DNA of 20,350 nt from an uncultured Oscillospiraceae bacterium (GTDB lineage Bacteria > Bacillota > Clostridia > Oscillospirales > Acutalibacteraceae), in contig UQKB01000026.1 in NCBI GenBank assembly GCA_900541565.1, positions 1 to 20,350 of the forward strand. Direction: 5' to 3'. Numbering within the stretch: the stretch's first letter is position 1; the number at the start of each line of letters is the position of its first letter. The translations under genes were made by a program, and so were the position numbers. Below are positions 1-7,741 of this stretch, piece after piece. A model generated the notes under the pieces. It saw only the letters and a list, made by a program, of their open reading frames with translations. It was not told the DNA's origin and ran no database searches.

Positions 1-26
1 ACAGAGCGTTTTACCGCTTTTGTCAT
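1..26 (-). CDS. 5' end of an unidentified gene, cut by the window edge
   Basis: Only the first eight codons are visible (MTKAVKRS), reading off the left edge on the minus strand. The start is well supported: an AAGGAGGA ribosome binding site lies just upstream (about 31-41 in plus coordinates) and a near-consensus promoter lies about 100 bases further up. The product cannot be named from so few residues. Confidence 0.6.
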
Positions 27-129
27 ATAAATTCCTCCTTTTTATCCTCTTTCCCTCACTTCAGCAAGAGGCATGAAATGTATTAACCGATGCCTTCCCC
101 ATTAAGCCGACATACGATTAATCGCCTAT

Positions 130-158
130 ATTATAACTTTTTTTACACAAAATTGCAA
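130..158 (-). promoter_or_regulatory. Sigma-A type promoter for the left-edge gene
   Basis: On the minus strand, TTGCAA (158-153) is followed after exactly 17 bases by TATAAT (135-130). Transcription would start near 123, giving a leader of roughly 97 nt before the ATG at 26. The leader can form a weak AGGCAT/ATGCCT stem, and CGATTAATCG (115-124) is a palindrome at the predicted start point that could be an operator; this last point is inference. Confidence 0.65.
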
Positions 159-287
159 GAAAATATGACAATTTTTTACAAACAAATACGCTGTATTTAG
201 GAACTATGACGGTATATGCACTTTGGAGCAAATGCGATAGAATATTTACAGCATCTACACCGCCTATTTTTTTAATTCTGTATACAA

Positions 288-319
288 AAGTTGGAGCAAA
301 GCAAGCTTTGCTCCAACTT
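288..319 (-). terminator. Rho-independent terminator of the marR-DUF1538-PII operon
   Basis: A perfect 15-bp inverted repeat (arms 288-302 and 305-319, AAGTTGGAGCAAAGC and its complement) is separated by only two bases. Read on the minus strand it is followed by a T-rich tail (TTTTGTAT). It lies about 65 bases beyond the stop codon of the PII-like gene. Confidence 0.8.
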
Positions 320-383
320 GTTGCATGGGATACCTGAACATAATAGATGCCGTACCAACGGCTTACAACAGGAGAAACAGAAA

Positions 384-1103
384 TTACTCTTCCAAACCAA
401 TCGCATCATCTACCGGAAGGGATATTACAATCCCGTGAGCAGGCGTATGCAATCCACATACGCTACAGATAGCCGACATAACTTCGCTCTTATTTGCTCT
501 GGGAACAACAATCATTACGAAATCTTGTTCATCCTGTATAGAAATACCAAAATGTTGGCTTACGTGTTCTGAATTTCGACGCCTGCCTCGAAGTATGGTT
601 CCGCCTTTTGCTCCGGCAGTTCTTGCTGTGTCAATTACTTGATCGCTGTATCCGGCCGCAACGGAAACCCAAATCACATTATATCCTGACTTTTCATGTA
701 TTTCAGCCATATCTCCTTCGGTCCTTTCATTGATTCGTTTTTCTATCATAGAGCGGGATTCGTCGTTCAGCATATGAAGCAGTGGACTTTGCAGCCCGGT
801 TATCGGCATTGTAATCACAATCCCGCTACCTTTTTGATAAAAAGAAAACTTCTGTCCTGTTTTCTCAAACAGTTCTTTTACTGCAAACTTCGGTAAAATT
901 CCAATTGTAATCAGCCGTGTTGTTCCCCCAAGCCCAAAAATATCCAATATTTCTGACGGAGCGGTTCCTTGCCCGCGGCATTGGTAACATATTGGAATAT
1001 GCATAGAATCAAAAATTCCTTCTAATTTTTTTTCATCCTCTACTCGCGTAATAAAGACGAACATACGCGGTGTAGAAAGCTTTCCTTCCTGTGAAATGCT
1101 CAT
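384..1103 (-). CDS. PII-like nitrogen-regulator family protein, tandem PII domains
   Basis: 239 aa, about twice a normal GlnB. Two ferredoxin-like PII-type modules are apparent: residues about 14-110 (weaker match) and about 140-235. The second has the recognisable stretch SDQVIDTARTAGAKGGTILRGR, typical of PII and PII-like proteins, followed by a T-loop region that looks shortened. The start ATG overlaps the stop of the DUF1538 gene as ATGA (1100-1103), with a GGAGG site inside the end of that gene, so translation is probably coupled. PII proteins sense nucleotides and control partner proteins, often transporters. From context the likely partner is the neighbouring DUF1538 membrane protein, probably acting at the cytoplasmic face; this is inference. 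Ligand and target are unknown. Confidence 0.8.
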   Translation of the reverse strand: MSISQEGKLSTPRMFVFITRVEDEKKLEGIFDSMHIPICYQCRGQGTAPSEILDIFGLGGTTRLITIGILPKFAVKELFEKTGQKFSFYQKGSGIVITMPITGLQSPLLHMLNDESRSMIEKRINERTEGDMAEIHEKSGYNVIWVSVAAGYSDQVIDTARTAGAKGGTILRGRRRNSEHVSQHFGISIQDEQDFVMIVVPRANKSEVMSAICSVCGLHTPAHGIVISLPVDDAIGLEE

Positions 1104-2650
1104 TCAAAATCCTCCTCAATGTCAACCACAGTATCCTCCTCAATATCAACTACAGTATCCTCCGGCAACGCCTCTGCAGGCTGCGCAACGGCCTTCGATT
1201 TGCGCACATAGATAAGCCCCATAATTTGGATTGCAATCAGCGGCGCCATGGCAACCAAAGCTACAACGCCAAATGCGTCCGTCACCACATTACCCCCAAC
1301 TGCTGAACAAGCGCCCATAGCCAGCGGCAATAAAAAAGTAGAGGTCATAGGGCCACTGGCAACACCACCAGAGTCAAAAGCAATCCCTATGAAAACCGAT
1401 GGTACAAGACGACTGAGTATGAGCGATATAATATATCCAGGTATAATAATCCAATAAATATTAATCCCTGTCAAGACCCTTACCATAGCAAGAGCCACTG
1501 CGAAAGCAACACCGGCAGAAAGCGCTGTATTCATCATTTTGCGAGAAATCGTGCCACCAGTGAGGTCCTCGACCTGATTATTAAGAACCTGTACAGCAGG
1601 TTCCGCCTTTACAATATAATATCCAATTATGATTCCGATGGGAATAAGCAACCACTTAAATGAACTTTCCGCCAAGCCACTTCCAAAAAGATTTCCTACA
1701 GGTGCAAATCCAACATTAACACCCGTGAGGAAAAGAATCAGTCCAAATGTGGTGTACACGAAACCTACAAGCATTTTTAAAACCTGACGCTTGTGATAAG
1801 TTCGGGTAATCAGCTGGAATATCACAAAAACACCTACAACAGGCAAAATGCTGATCATAACCTCCTTACCATACTGGGGAAGCGCAGAAACAAATTGCTG
1901 TATCACATCATGCGTTGTGGAAATACTGGTGATTTCGATTGCCGCATAAGTAGCATCTGTAGGATTATGAAAAATCCCCAGCAGCAGAACCATCATAATA
2001 GGCCCTATGCTGCAAAGTGCAACAAGTCCAAAGCTGTCGCTGGCTCCATCCCGATCGCTTCGGGCAGCAGACAAGCCAACACCCAACGCCATGATAAACG
2101 GTACCGTCATAGGTCCGGTTGTAACGCCACCGGAATCAAATGCTACAGCGGTAAAGGTATCGGGTGAAAAGAAGGAGAGTACGAACAACAGCAGATAGAA
2201 TACTAGTAGCATGTTTGAAAGGCTGATATGAAATAGAATACGCATAACAGCCACTACAAGAAAAACACCTACCCCAATAGCCACAGTCCAGATTAATTCC
2301 TGGTTGGGGATAGAAGCTACTTGATTTGCCAGCACTTGAAGATCCGGTTCCGCAATGGTAATAATGACACCCATTAAAAAACTAACCAAAACAATCAAAA
2401 TAATACGATTGCTTTTTATTAAGCGCCCACCAACGCCTTGCCCCAAAGGCGTCATAGCCATCTCTGCGCCAAGCTGGAAAAATCCCATGCCGACAATCAG
2501 TAAAACTGCCCCAGCAAGAAACAGCGCAAGCGTACCAATTTCCATGGGCACAAGCGTGATGCTTAACAGTAATACAATAATGGTGATCGGGAGAACGCTG
2601 GACAAAGACTCTTTAATTTTTTCTTTCAGTTTTTCATTCACAACAGCCAA
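1100..2650 (-). CDS. DUF1538 family multi-pass membrane protein
   Basis: 516 aa, strongly hydrophobic, with about a dozen membrane segments. It is an internal duplication: AEPDLQVLANQV (about 100-111) matches AEPAVQVLNNQV (about 349-360), and AFDSGGVTTGPMT (about 170-182) matches AFDSGGVASGPMT (about 424-436). This is the usual two-repeat form of DUF1538 proteins, probably transporters of unknown substrate. The C-terminal tail is cytoplasm-like and acidic, with a tandem EDTVVDIE repeat. The start is uncertain: the first codon here is TTG (2648-2650), only 3 bases after a GGGGGG tract, whereas an in-frame GTG at 2639-2641 is about 12 bases from it. It lies 47 bases after marR and overlaps the PII-like gene by 4 bases. 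Confidence 0.85.
   Translation of the reverse strand: MAVVNEKLKEKIKESLSSVLPITIIVLLLSITLVPMEIGTLALFLAGAVLLIVGMGFFQLGAEMAMTPLGQGVGGRLIKSNRIILIVLVSFLMGVIITIAEPDLQVLANQVASIPNQELIWTVAIGVGVFLVVAVMRILFHISLSNMLLVFYLLLFVLSFFSPDTFTAVAFDSGGVTTGPMTVPFIMALGVGLSAARSDRDGASDSFGLVALCSIGPIMMVLLLGIFHNPTDATYAAIEITSISTTHDVIQQFVSALPQYGKEVMISILPVVGVFVIFQLITRTYHKRQVLKMLVGFVYTTFGLILFLTGVNVGFAPVGNLFGSGLAESSFKWLLIPIGIIIGYYIVKAEPAVQVLNNQVEDLTGGTISRKMMNTALSAGVAFAVALAMVRVLTGINIYWIIIPGYIISLILSRLVPSVFIGIAFDSGGVASGPMTSTFLLPLAMGACSAVGGNVVTDAFGVVALVAMAPLIAIQIMGLIYVRKSKAVAQPAEALPEDTVVDIEEDTVVDIEEDFE
1114..1161 (-). repeat. Two-copy 24-bp tandem repeat inside the DUF1538 gene
   Basis: Units 1114-1137 and 1138-1161 differ at only two positions and encode EDTVVDIE twice near the C-terminus, just upstream of the ribosome binding site for the PII-like gene. 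The reading frame is kept whatever the copy number, so the unit could vary between strains by slippage. Confidence 0.85.
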
Positions 2651-2697
2651 AAGCCCCCCTTATTGCAAAGGGCATCCGTAGATATCCTTTACAAGCG

Positions 2698-3123
2698 TTA
2701 TGTTCGAAGCATTAATTTCTGCAGGATCTTCATTTGAATCCGAAGATAGGTCTGTGCTTCTTCCTGCCCAAGTTCTTCTAATGTTTCAGCCATTATATCC
2801 ACCACCTCAGCTCTCTTATTTTTAATTAATTGCTCCCCTTGATCCGTCAGTGAAACGAGGATTTGGCGATTATCGTTCGGGTCTGCCTTACGCACGATCA
2901 TCCCTTCCCGTTCCATGTGATTTAAAAGAGCGGCAATTCGTGCAGAACTGACTGCCATCTTTTGACTCAGTTCTTTTGGATGAACTTCTTTTGGATGCTC
3001 CATCAAATAATTTAATGCCAAAAATGTACCTTTCTCAAAAACAGATAATTTTCGGATTACAGGCACCAGATGCAGAAGCGTCTGGAGCTCTATCAACTTT
3101 TCTGCAAGCGCACGATAGTCCAT
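2698..3123 (-). CDS. MarR-family transcriptional regulator
   Basis: 141 aa, normal length for MarR. A winged helix-turn-helix lies at about residues 28-100: LSQKMAVSSARIAALLNHME is the recognition-helix region and DPNDNRQILVSLTDQG is the typical wing (D-x-x-D-x-R). Flanking helices form the dimer interface. The ATG at 3121-3123 is chosen over an earlier in-frame ATG at 3195 because GGAGGT lies 10 bases upstream of it and the extra 24 residues are not MarR-like. The gene is first in an operon with the DUF1538 and PII-like genes and probably controls that operon, possibly through the inverted repeat at 3146-3158. The effector is unknown. Confidence 0.85.
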   Translation of the reverse strand: MDYRALAEKLIELQTLLHLVPVIRKLSVFEKGTFLALNYLMEHPKEVHPKELSQKMAVSSARIAALLNHMEREGMIVRKADPNDNRQILVSLTDQGEQLIKNKRAEVVDIMAETLEELGQEEAQTYLRIQMKILQKLMLRT

Positions 3124-3145
3124 AATGATGTCAACCTCCAAATAG

Positions 3146-3158
3146 CTAACACTATTAG
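3146..3158. promoter_or_regulatory. Possible MarR operator
   Basis: CTAAcactaTTAG is a short interrupted palindrome between the marR ribosome binding site and the likely promoter region, where an autorepressing MarR protein would bind. The symmetry is only four outer base pairs, so this is a weak candidate. Confidence 0.3.
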
Positions 3159-3480
3159 TAATTTTACAAAAAGATTGTGACTTTTCAATGAACACAATAT
3201 GACGGTTGCATTAAATTTAAGCTTTTTCAAATGATTAACCCAACTATACTGTGCACATTAACCAAAAAAGCAAATTTATTACCCTTTCCCCCTTGCACCC
3301 TTTTTTCACAAAAAGGACTATCACACAAACCTAAAGAATACAAGGCTTTGATAAGGATGGTAGCAAGAAACCAGTAAAGAAACGGTTTTTATTGCAATTC
3401 AAAGTAAAATTGTGTTTTTAAGCTTAAAATCGATGCTCATATTCTGCCTTACAGTAATATTTTTCAATTTGCGCAAAATA

Positions 3481-3507
3481 AAAAGTGGGGTAAAATGCCC
3501 CACTTTT
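3481..3507. terminator. Bidirectional hairpin terminator after the aldo/keto reductase operon
   Basis: The arms AAAAGTGGGG (3481-3490) and CCCCACTTTT (3498-3507) pair perfectly around a 7-base loop. On the minus strand the stem is followed by TTTTTATTTT. It lies about 180 bases beyond the reductase stop codon and is the first strong hairpin downstream. Confidence 0.7.
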
Positions 3508-3686
3508 CCCATTTTTGCTTTAGGCGGTGCCACCTACGGGATAATATACATACGGCGTTCCTGCGGTATCAGCAGTTTTTTGAAATATACTGCTGCCTGT
3601 TCCTATTCATTGGAACATAAATAATTATATCCTCTGTCTTTCCTCCATGTCCTTTATTTTTTATGAAAAAAATTTTAAAAGAATTA

Positions 3687-4700
3687 TTAATACCAATCGT
3701 GTTTCTCATTTCGGTCAAGCGCGTTGATTTGGTTCATTTCATCCTCTGTCAGTTCAAAGTCGAATAAATCAAGATTTTCGCGGATGTGGTCGGGGTTGCT
3801 CGAACCCGGGATTACTACAACGCCTTTTTGCAGGTTCCAACGGAGAATCACCTGCGCCGAAGTTACTCCGTGGGCCTGTGCGATTGCCGATATCGTTTCG
3901 TCCCCCAAAAGCTCCGCCGTATGCCCTCTGCCGCCGAGCGGATACCAGCCCTGTACAACGATTCCCTTCTCCTGAATATAAGGGATCACATCGTTTTCCT
4001 GATAATACGGGTGGATTTCGTTTTGTACCAGCGCGGGGGTGGTGGTGACCTGCGGCAGAAATTCCTCCAATTCTTCCACATACCAGTTGGATAAGCCGAT
4101 GGAACGAATTTTTCCGTCTGCAACAGCCTGCTCCATTGCTTTGTATGCTTCCACATCTCCGTCGCCGGGATGATGGAGCAGCATTAAATCAATATATCCG
4201 ATATTCAGTTTCTCCAATGCTTCGTCAATGGCTTCTTCGGCGTTTGCAAACTGACTGGGGTAGAGCTTGGTGGTTACAAAAATTTCTCCCCTTGGCACGC
4301 CGGAATCCCGTACTGCACGACCGACGCTTGCTTCATTATGATATATATATGCCGTGTCGATCAGCCTTCCGCCAGCCTCAAGCAATGCGGTTACGGAATG
4401 ATAACATTCCTCATCCGAAAGGCTGTAAGTGCCCAAGCCCATAATGGGCATTTCATACCCGCTGTTTAAGGTAACAGTCTTTGTTTCAAAATGAAAGCCG
4501 CCTGGGTTTTCTGATGTCTGCTCAGTACCGGAAGATCCGGTATCAAGCGCTTCACTTTCGCTTTCCCCTGCGTTGTTGGCATCCACACTTGTCTGGCTTT
4601 CCGACGTGCCGGTTGTACTGCTGTTTTGCTCCGGCTGCCCACACGCAGACAAAGCAAACAGCAAGGAAAACATGAGCAAAAGAGCAAATAACCGTTTCAT
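3687..4700 (-). CDS. Lipoprotein-type aldo/keto reductase
   Basis: 337 aa. Residues 1-20 are a lipoprotein signal ending in the lipobox LSAC (Cys20). They are followed by a Ser/Thr/Glu-rich linker to about 70, then a complete AKR barrel to the C-terminus. The catalytic tetrad is intact: Asp115 and Tyr120 in DTAYIYHNE, Lys145 in TTKLYP, His176 in LLHHPG. The C-terminal cofactor motif reads [13 protein letters not shown]. The lysine and arginine that grip the NADPH phosphate in many AKRs (IPKS...R) are Gly and His here, so cofactor preference may differ. AKRs are normally cytoplasmic, so predicted anchoring outside the membrane is odd. The start overlaps the acetyltransferase stop as ATGA (4697-4700). 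It is last in the LysR-controlled operon. Confidence 0.88.
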   Translation of the reverse strand: MKRLFALLLMFSLLFALSACGQPEQNSSTTGTSESQTSVDANNAGESESEALDTGSSGTEQTSENPGGFHFETKTVTLNSGYEMPIMGLGTYSLSDEECYHSVTALLEAGGRLIDTAYIYHNEASVGRAVRDSGVPRGEIFVTTKLYPSQFANAEEAIDEALEKLNIGYIDLMLLHHPGDGDVEAYKAMEQAVADGKIRSIGLSNWYVEELEEFLPQVTTTPALVQNEIHPYYQENDVIPYIQEKGIVVQGWYPLGGRGHTAELLGDETISAIAQAHGVTSAQVILRWNLQKGVVVIPGSSNPDHIRENLDLFDFELTEDEMNQINALDRNEKHDWY

Positions 4701-5284
4701 TTTGCACCTTCCTTTGTGTCCGAGATCGTTTTAATAATCTTCGCGGGAACGCCGCCCACGATCGCATTCGGCGGCACATTCTTTGCTACGACCGCACCCG
4801 CTGCGACAATGGCCCCATCCCCGATGGTTGTACCGGGCAGGATGGTGGATTGTGATCCGATCCAGACCTTTTTTCCAATGCGAATCGGGGCGGGCAGGTT
4901 ATCGGCGCGTTCCGCCGGATTTTGGCCGTGGTTAATAGTCGCAAGCACCACATGGGAGCCAATCAGCGTTCCATCGCCAATGTAGATACCACCCTGATCC
5001 TGGAAGTGGCAGCAGCAGTTGATAAAAACATTTTTGCCGATGTGTATGTTTTTGCCGCAGTCCGTATAGAAAGGCGGAAATAGCGTAAAGGTTTTATCCA
5101 CCGGTTTTCCTATTAAACGCTCCATCAGCTTTCTGATTTCCTCCGGCTCGTGATAGCTCTGATTGAGAACGGAAGTGACCTTCATTGCTTCAAATGCTGA
5201 TTTTGTCATATACCGGTGCGCTTCCGATCCGGCGACCACCCTTTTTCCAGCGTTCATATAGGCTAAAAATTCATTTAATTCCAT
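4697..5284 (-). CDS. Sugar O-acetyltransferase-like enzyme (maltose/galactoside acetyltransferase family)
   Basis: 195 aa, near the normal 185-200 for the LacA/Maa family. A short helical N-terminal segment (1-60) precedes a left-handed beta-helix of hexapeptide repeats (IHIGKN, IYIGDG, IRIGKK, TTIGDG, about 78-180). The catalytic histidine of the family is His119 in [14 protein letters not shown], and the family ending [14 protein letters not shown] is present. It would transfer acetyl from acetyl-CoA to a sugar or similar hydroxyl; the true substrate is unknown. The ATG at 5282-5284 is preferred because AAGGAGA lies 9 bases before it. A longer frame starting at 5305 would place that site inside the coding region and overlap the dehydrogenase. 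It is the third gene of the operon. Confidence 0.85.
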   Translation of the reverse strand: MELNEFLAYMNAGKRVVAGSEAHRYMTKSAFEAMKVTSVLNQSYHEPEEIRKLMERLIGKPVDKTFTLFPPFYTDCGKNIHIGKNVFINCCCHFQDQGGIYIGDGTLIGSHVVLATINHGQNPAERADNLPAPIRIGKKVWIGSQSTILPGTTIGDGAIVAAGAVVAKNVPPNAIVGGVPAKIIKTISDTKEGAK

Positions 5285-5301
5285 AGGGGTTTGTCTCCTT
5301 A

Positions 5302-6477
5302 TCATCGATAAGATTTTTCAAAAATACCGGCGCATTCTTCGTCGGACATGGGGCAGGGATTTGCCAGGAACAGACCGCCCATCGTCTCACGGGCATTGAC
5401 GGCAAGCGTCATAAATTCATCAGTGGTAATACCGTAGTCGCTCATCTTTAAGTCTGCAACGCCGCATGCTTCCTGTAATTTTACAAGAGCTGTAATGAAA
5501 TCTTTCGGTTTGTCGGCATTTTTTATTCCCATAGCCCGTGCCATCTTGACAAACTGCCCGTCGCAAGCGTGTCTTTCGATAAAGAACTCTGCAAAGGCTT
5601 TGGAAATCATAATAAGTCCGGCACCGTGGGGCAGATTGTGATGATAGGCGCTCATGGCGTGTTCCATACTGTGCTGTGCAGTTGTGCTGGTGAGCTGCAT
5701 ACTGATACCGGCCATCGTACTGCCATAAGCAACACGCTCCCGCGCTTCCAGATCGTTGCCATCCTTGACTGCGCGGGGCAAATACTGGGCGATATTCTCA
5801 ATAGCAGACAGGGCGATCGCTTCACTCAGGATATTTACACCGCCCGACATCATCACCTCTGTATTATGGAAGAGCGCGTCAAAGCCCTGATAGGCAGTAT
5901 ATTTTGGGGGAACGGTTTTCATCAGTTCCGGATCAACAATGGCAAGCACCGGAACCAGCGTGGAATCACCAAAACCGATTTTTTCTTTGGTTGCCAAATT
6001 GGAGATAACACCCCAGCAATTGACCTCAGAGCCGGTTCCGGCGGTAAGGGGGATCGTTACAATCGGCAAGCCGGGATTGGCAAGCGGCTTGCCTTTTCCC
6101 GTTCCGCCGCTTACATAGTCCCACAGATCGCCGGAGTTGGTGGCCATCGCCGCAACCGCCACGGCAGAATCCAGCACCGCGCCGCCGCCCAAGGCCACGA
6201 TAAAGTCACAGCCATTCTCACGTGCGAAGGCCGCGCCTTCCATTACCATTTCTTTTATCGGATTTTCCATGACTTTGGCAAATTCGGCCACTTGCACACC
6301 AGCTTTATCAAGCTGCTCCAACGTGCGGTCATAGGCACCGCTTACCTTTGCCGATTTACCGCCTGACAGCAACAAAAGCGCCTTTTTCCCAGGCATAGGC
6401 TGGCTGCTTAGTTCACGGAGCTTTCCGCTGCCAAATAAAATTCTTGTGGGGTTGTTAAAATCAAAATTCATGTTCAT
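5302..6477 (-). CDS. Iron-containing alcohol dehydrogenase
   Basis: 391 aa, the normal length of group III (iron-type) alcohol dehydrogenases of the YqhD/BdhA kind. Residues 1-185 form the NAD(P)-binding half, with GGGAVLDSA at about 97-105 and TAGTGSE at 145-151. The C-terminal half is helical and holds the metal. Likely ligands are Asp200 and His204 (QGFDALFH), His269 and His284 (LPHGAGL). It would reduce aldehydes or ketones to alcohols in the cytoplasm. The start is supported by AGGAGGA 7 bases upstream. It sits 12 bases after the 77-aa gene. Pairing such a dehydrogenase with an aldo/keto reductase recalls E. coli yqhD-dkgA, which clears reactive aldehydes; a similar role here is inference. 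Confidence 0.92.
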   Translation of the reverse strand: MNMNFDFNNPTRILFGSGKLRELSSQPMPGKKALLLLSGGKSAKVSGAYDRTLEQLDKAGVQVAEFAKVMENPIKEMVMEGAAFARENGCDFIVALGGGAVLDSAVAVAAMATNSGDLWDYVSGGTGKGKPLANPGLPIVTIPLTAGTGSEVNCWGVISNLATKEKIGFGDSTLVPVLAIVDPELMKTVPPKYTAYQGFDALFHNTEVMMSGGVNILSEAIALSAIENIAQYLPRAVKDGNDLEARERVAYGSTMAGISMQLTSTTAQHSMEHAMSAYHHNLPHGAGLIMISKAFAEFFIERHACDGQFVKMARAMGIKNADKPKDFITALVKLQEACGVADLKMSDYGITTDEFMTLAVNARETMGGLFLANPCPMSDEECAGIFEKSYR

Positions 6478-6489
6478 AAATCATTCCTC

Positions 6490-6723
6490 CTAAACCGTTT
6501 CCTTTTGAATTTTATAGATCAGATAATCCAGGCAATCAATTTGCTTCTGCCCAAGGCGTACTGTGCCAAGCAGCGCTTTTCGATATTTAAAAAGAATGGG
6601 CAACAGCCCATTGTAGTCCCCCTTCTTTACAAGGGTCATACATTCCTCTGTGGTCTGCTTATCACAGCCTGCGTCCTTTAAATTTTGGTAGACCATACCA
6701 AGCGTATCGGATGCTTCTGCCAT
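6490..6723 (-). CDS. Small protein of unknown function, first gene of the dehydrogenase operon
   Basis: 77 aa, not recognised. It is predicted soluble and helical, with three cysteines (in DAGCDKQTTEECMTL and QIDCLDYLIY) and a basic central part (FKYRKALLGTVRLGQKQ). There is no signal peptide or membrane segment. The ATG at 6721-6723 is preferred because AGGAGGT lies 7 bases upstream; a GTG three codons earlier overlaps that site. The leader is very short, since the predicted transcription start is about 16 bases away. Its place at the head of a LysR-controlled operon, 12 bases before the dehydrogenase, suggests a linked role, perhaps as a sensor or partner, but nothing in the sequence proves it. 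Confidence 0.75.
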   Translation of the reverse strand: MAEASDTLGMVYQNLKDAGCDKQTTEECMTLVKKGDYNGLLPILFKYRKALLGTVRLGQKQIDCLDYLIYKIQKETV

Positions 6724-6745
6724 TTTTTGCACCTCCTATGCTTTT

Positions 6746-6774
6746 ATTATAGGCGCCCATTTTTGATATGTCTA
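6746..6774 (-). promoter_or_regulatory. Promoter of the dehydrogenase/reductase operon
   Basis: On the minus strand, TAGACA (6774-6769) and a perfect TATAAT (6751-6746) are 17 bases apart. The start point would be near 6739, directly ahead of the AGGAGGT site of the 77-aa gene. The palindrome at 6793-6817 is centred about 66 bases upstream of that start, the usual position of a LysR recognition site at an activated promoter. Confidence 0.7.
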
Positions 6775-6792
6775 ATATTTATATTTTATATC

Positions 6793-6817
6793 GTGTTATT
6801 CTTGACAAGAATAACAC
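6793..6817. promoter_or_regulatory. LysR-type operator: perfect 25-bp palindrome
   Basis: The 11-bp arms GTGTTATTCTT and AAGAATAACAC surround the spacer GAC. The site lies between the divergent lysR gene and the dehydrogenase operon. It overlaps the -35 box of the lysR promoter and is centred near -66 of the operon promoter. This geometry fits autorepression plus activation by the LysR protein encoded at 6863. Confidence 0.75.
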
Positions 6818-6830
6818 TTTTACTTATACT
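6802..6830 (+). promoter_or_regulatory. Promoter of lysR
   Basis: Consensus TTGACA (6802-6807) is followed after 17 bases by TATACT (6825-6830). The -35 box lies inside the palindrome, so bound LysR protein should block RNA polymerase here. Confidence 0.75.
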
Positions 6831-6862
6831 GATTGCAACAGATGTTTTAGGAGAGAAAGCCT

Positions 6863-7741
6863 ATGGAAATTCGTGTTTTGCGCTATTTTTTAGAGATTGC
6901 AAGAGCTGGAAATATGTCCCGGGCGGCTGAAACGCTCCATGTTTCACAGCCCACTTTGTCAAAGCAAATGAAAGATCTGGAGCAGGAGCTTGGAAAAAAA
7001 CTTTTTCGCAGAGGCAGTACGAGCCTCAGTTTAACGGACGAGGGGATGCTTCTGCGAAAAAGGGCTGAGGATATTCTGGGTATGGTGGACAAGACGGCTG
7101 ACGAATTTAAGGCGCTTGACGATATTACAGGCGGCGAGGTACATATTGGCTGTGCAGAATCGCACCAGATCAAATATCTGGCACGGACAATCAAAGTATT
7201 TAAGAAGAGCTATCCGCTGTTCCGCTATCATCTTACCAGCGGGAACACAGAACAGGTGGTGGAACGATTGGATAGAGGGTTGATAGACTTTGCTGTCATT
7301 GTGGAACCGCCGAATCTTTCCAAGTATAATTACTTGGAAATACCCGAAGCGAACACCTGGGGACTTGTTATGAAGAGAGATGACACTCTTGCAAAAAAAG
7401 AAAGCATATGCTTTGACGATCTGGCCGGTCTGGAATTGATTTGCTCCGCACAGGCAATGCAGGTGGATATTCCCCGTTGGTGTGGAGAAAGGGCAGATAC
7501 GCTCAATCTTTCCGGCACAGTAAACCTTGTGTACAACGGTTCTGTTTTTGTAAAAGAAGGGCTTGGATATATGCTCTCTTTTGATAACCTTGTAGATACA
7601 GGCGCAGATAGTAAACTGTGTTTTCGGCCGTTAAAGCCTTTACTTGAAACAAAGATGTTTGTGATTTGGAAAAAATATCAGGTATTTACCCCCATAGCAG
7701 AATTATTATTAGACGAATTGAAAAAACAATTATATAAATAG
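6863..7741 (+). CDS. LysR-family transcriptional regulator
   Basis: 292 aa, normal LysR length. The N-terminal winged helix-turn-helix covers residues 1-60 (FLEIARAGNMSRAAETLHVS, then QPTLSKQMKDLEQELGKKLF). It is followed by the linker helix and, from about residue 90, a two-lobe periplasmic-binding-protein-like effector domain (GEVHIGCAESHQIKYLA onward, with GLIDFAVIVEP at about 138-148). GGAGAG lies 8-9 bases before the ATG. It is divergent from the dehydrogenase operon with 139 bases between, which is the standard layout for a LysR gene and its target. The effector is unknown; from the operon, an aldehyde, alcohol or related metabolite is a reasonable guess. Confidence 0.93.
   Translation: MEIRVLRYFLEIARAGNMSRAAETLHVSQPTLSKQMKDLEQELGKKLFRRGSTSLSLTDEGMLLRKRAEDILGMVDKTADEFKALDDITGGEVHIGCAESHQIKYLARTIKVFKKSYPLFRYHLTSGNTEQVVERLDRGLIDFAVIVEPPNLSKYNYLEIPEANTWGLVMKRDDTLAKKESICFDDLAGLELICSAQAMQVDIPRWCGERADTLNLSGTVNLVYNGSVFVKEGLGYMLSFDNLVDTGADSKLCFRPLKPLLETKMFVIWKKYQVFTPIAELLLDELKKQLYK

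Larger units (their letters stand above)
27..383. other. Intergenic stretch without a gene
   Basis: This AT-rich stretch holds the leader and promoter of the left-edge gene and, at 288-319, the terminator of the gene ending at 384. No convincing ORF was found on either strand; a 93-codon frame beginning at 291 starts inside the terminator hairpin and runs antisense to the PII-like gene. Confidence 0.6.
3124..3686. other. 563-bp intergenic region without a convincing gene
   Basis: This AT-rich region holds the marR upstream region and the hairpin at 3481-3507. No clear promoter could be fixed for marR; TTGAAA near 3190 lacks a good -10 at normal spacing. A 70-codon plus-strand frame at 3412-3624 has no ribosome binding site and reads through the terminator, so it was not called. 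Confidence 0.5.

Noticed and set aside
3520..3610. Minus-strand fragment reading GTGSSIFQKTADTAGTPYVY and on to a stop
   Set aside because: It looks protein-like, but it is only about 28 codons after an in-frame stop, has no start, and matches no family I recognise; chance or a small remnant cannot be told apart.
3412..3624. 70-codon plus-strand frame
   Set aside because: It has no ribosome binding site, reads straight through a terminator hairpin and shows no domain.
5569..6366. 265-codon plus-strand frame antisense to the dehydrogenase
   Set aside because: The opposite strand carries an intact iron alcohol dehydrogenase with all metal ligands; this frame has no recognisable domain.
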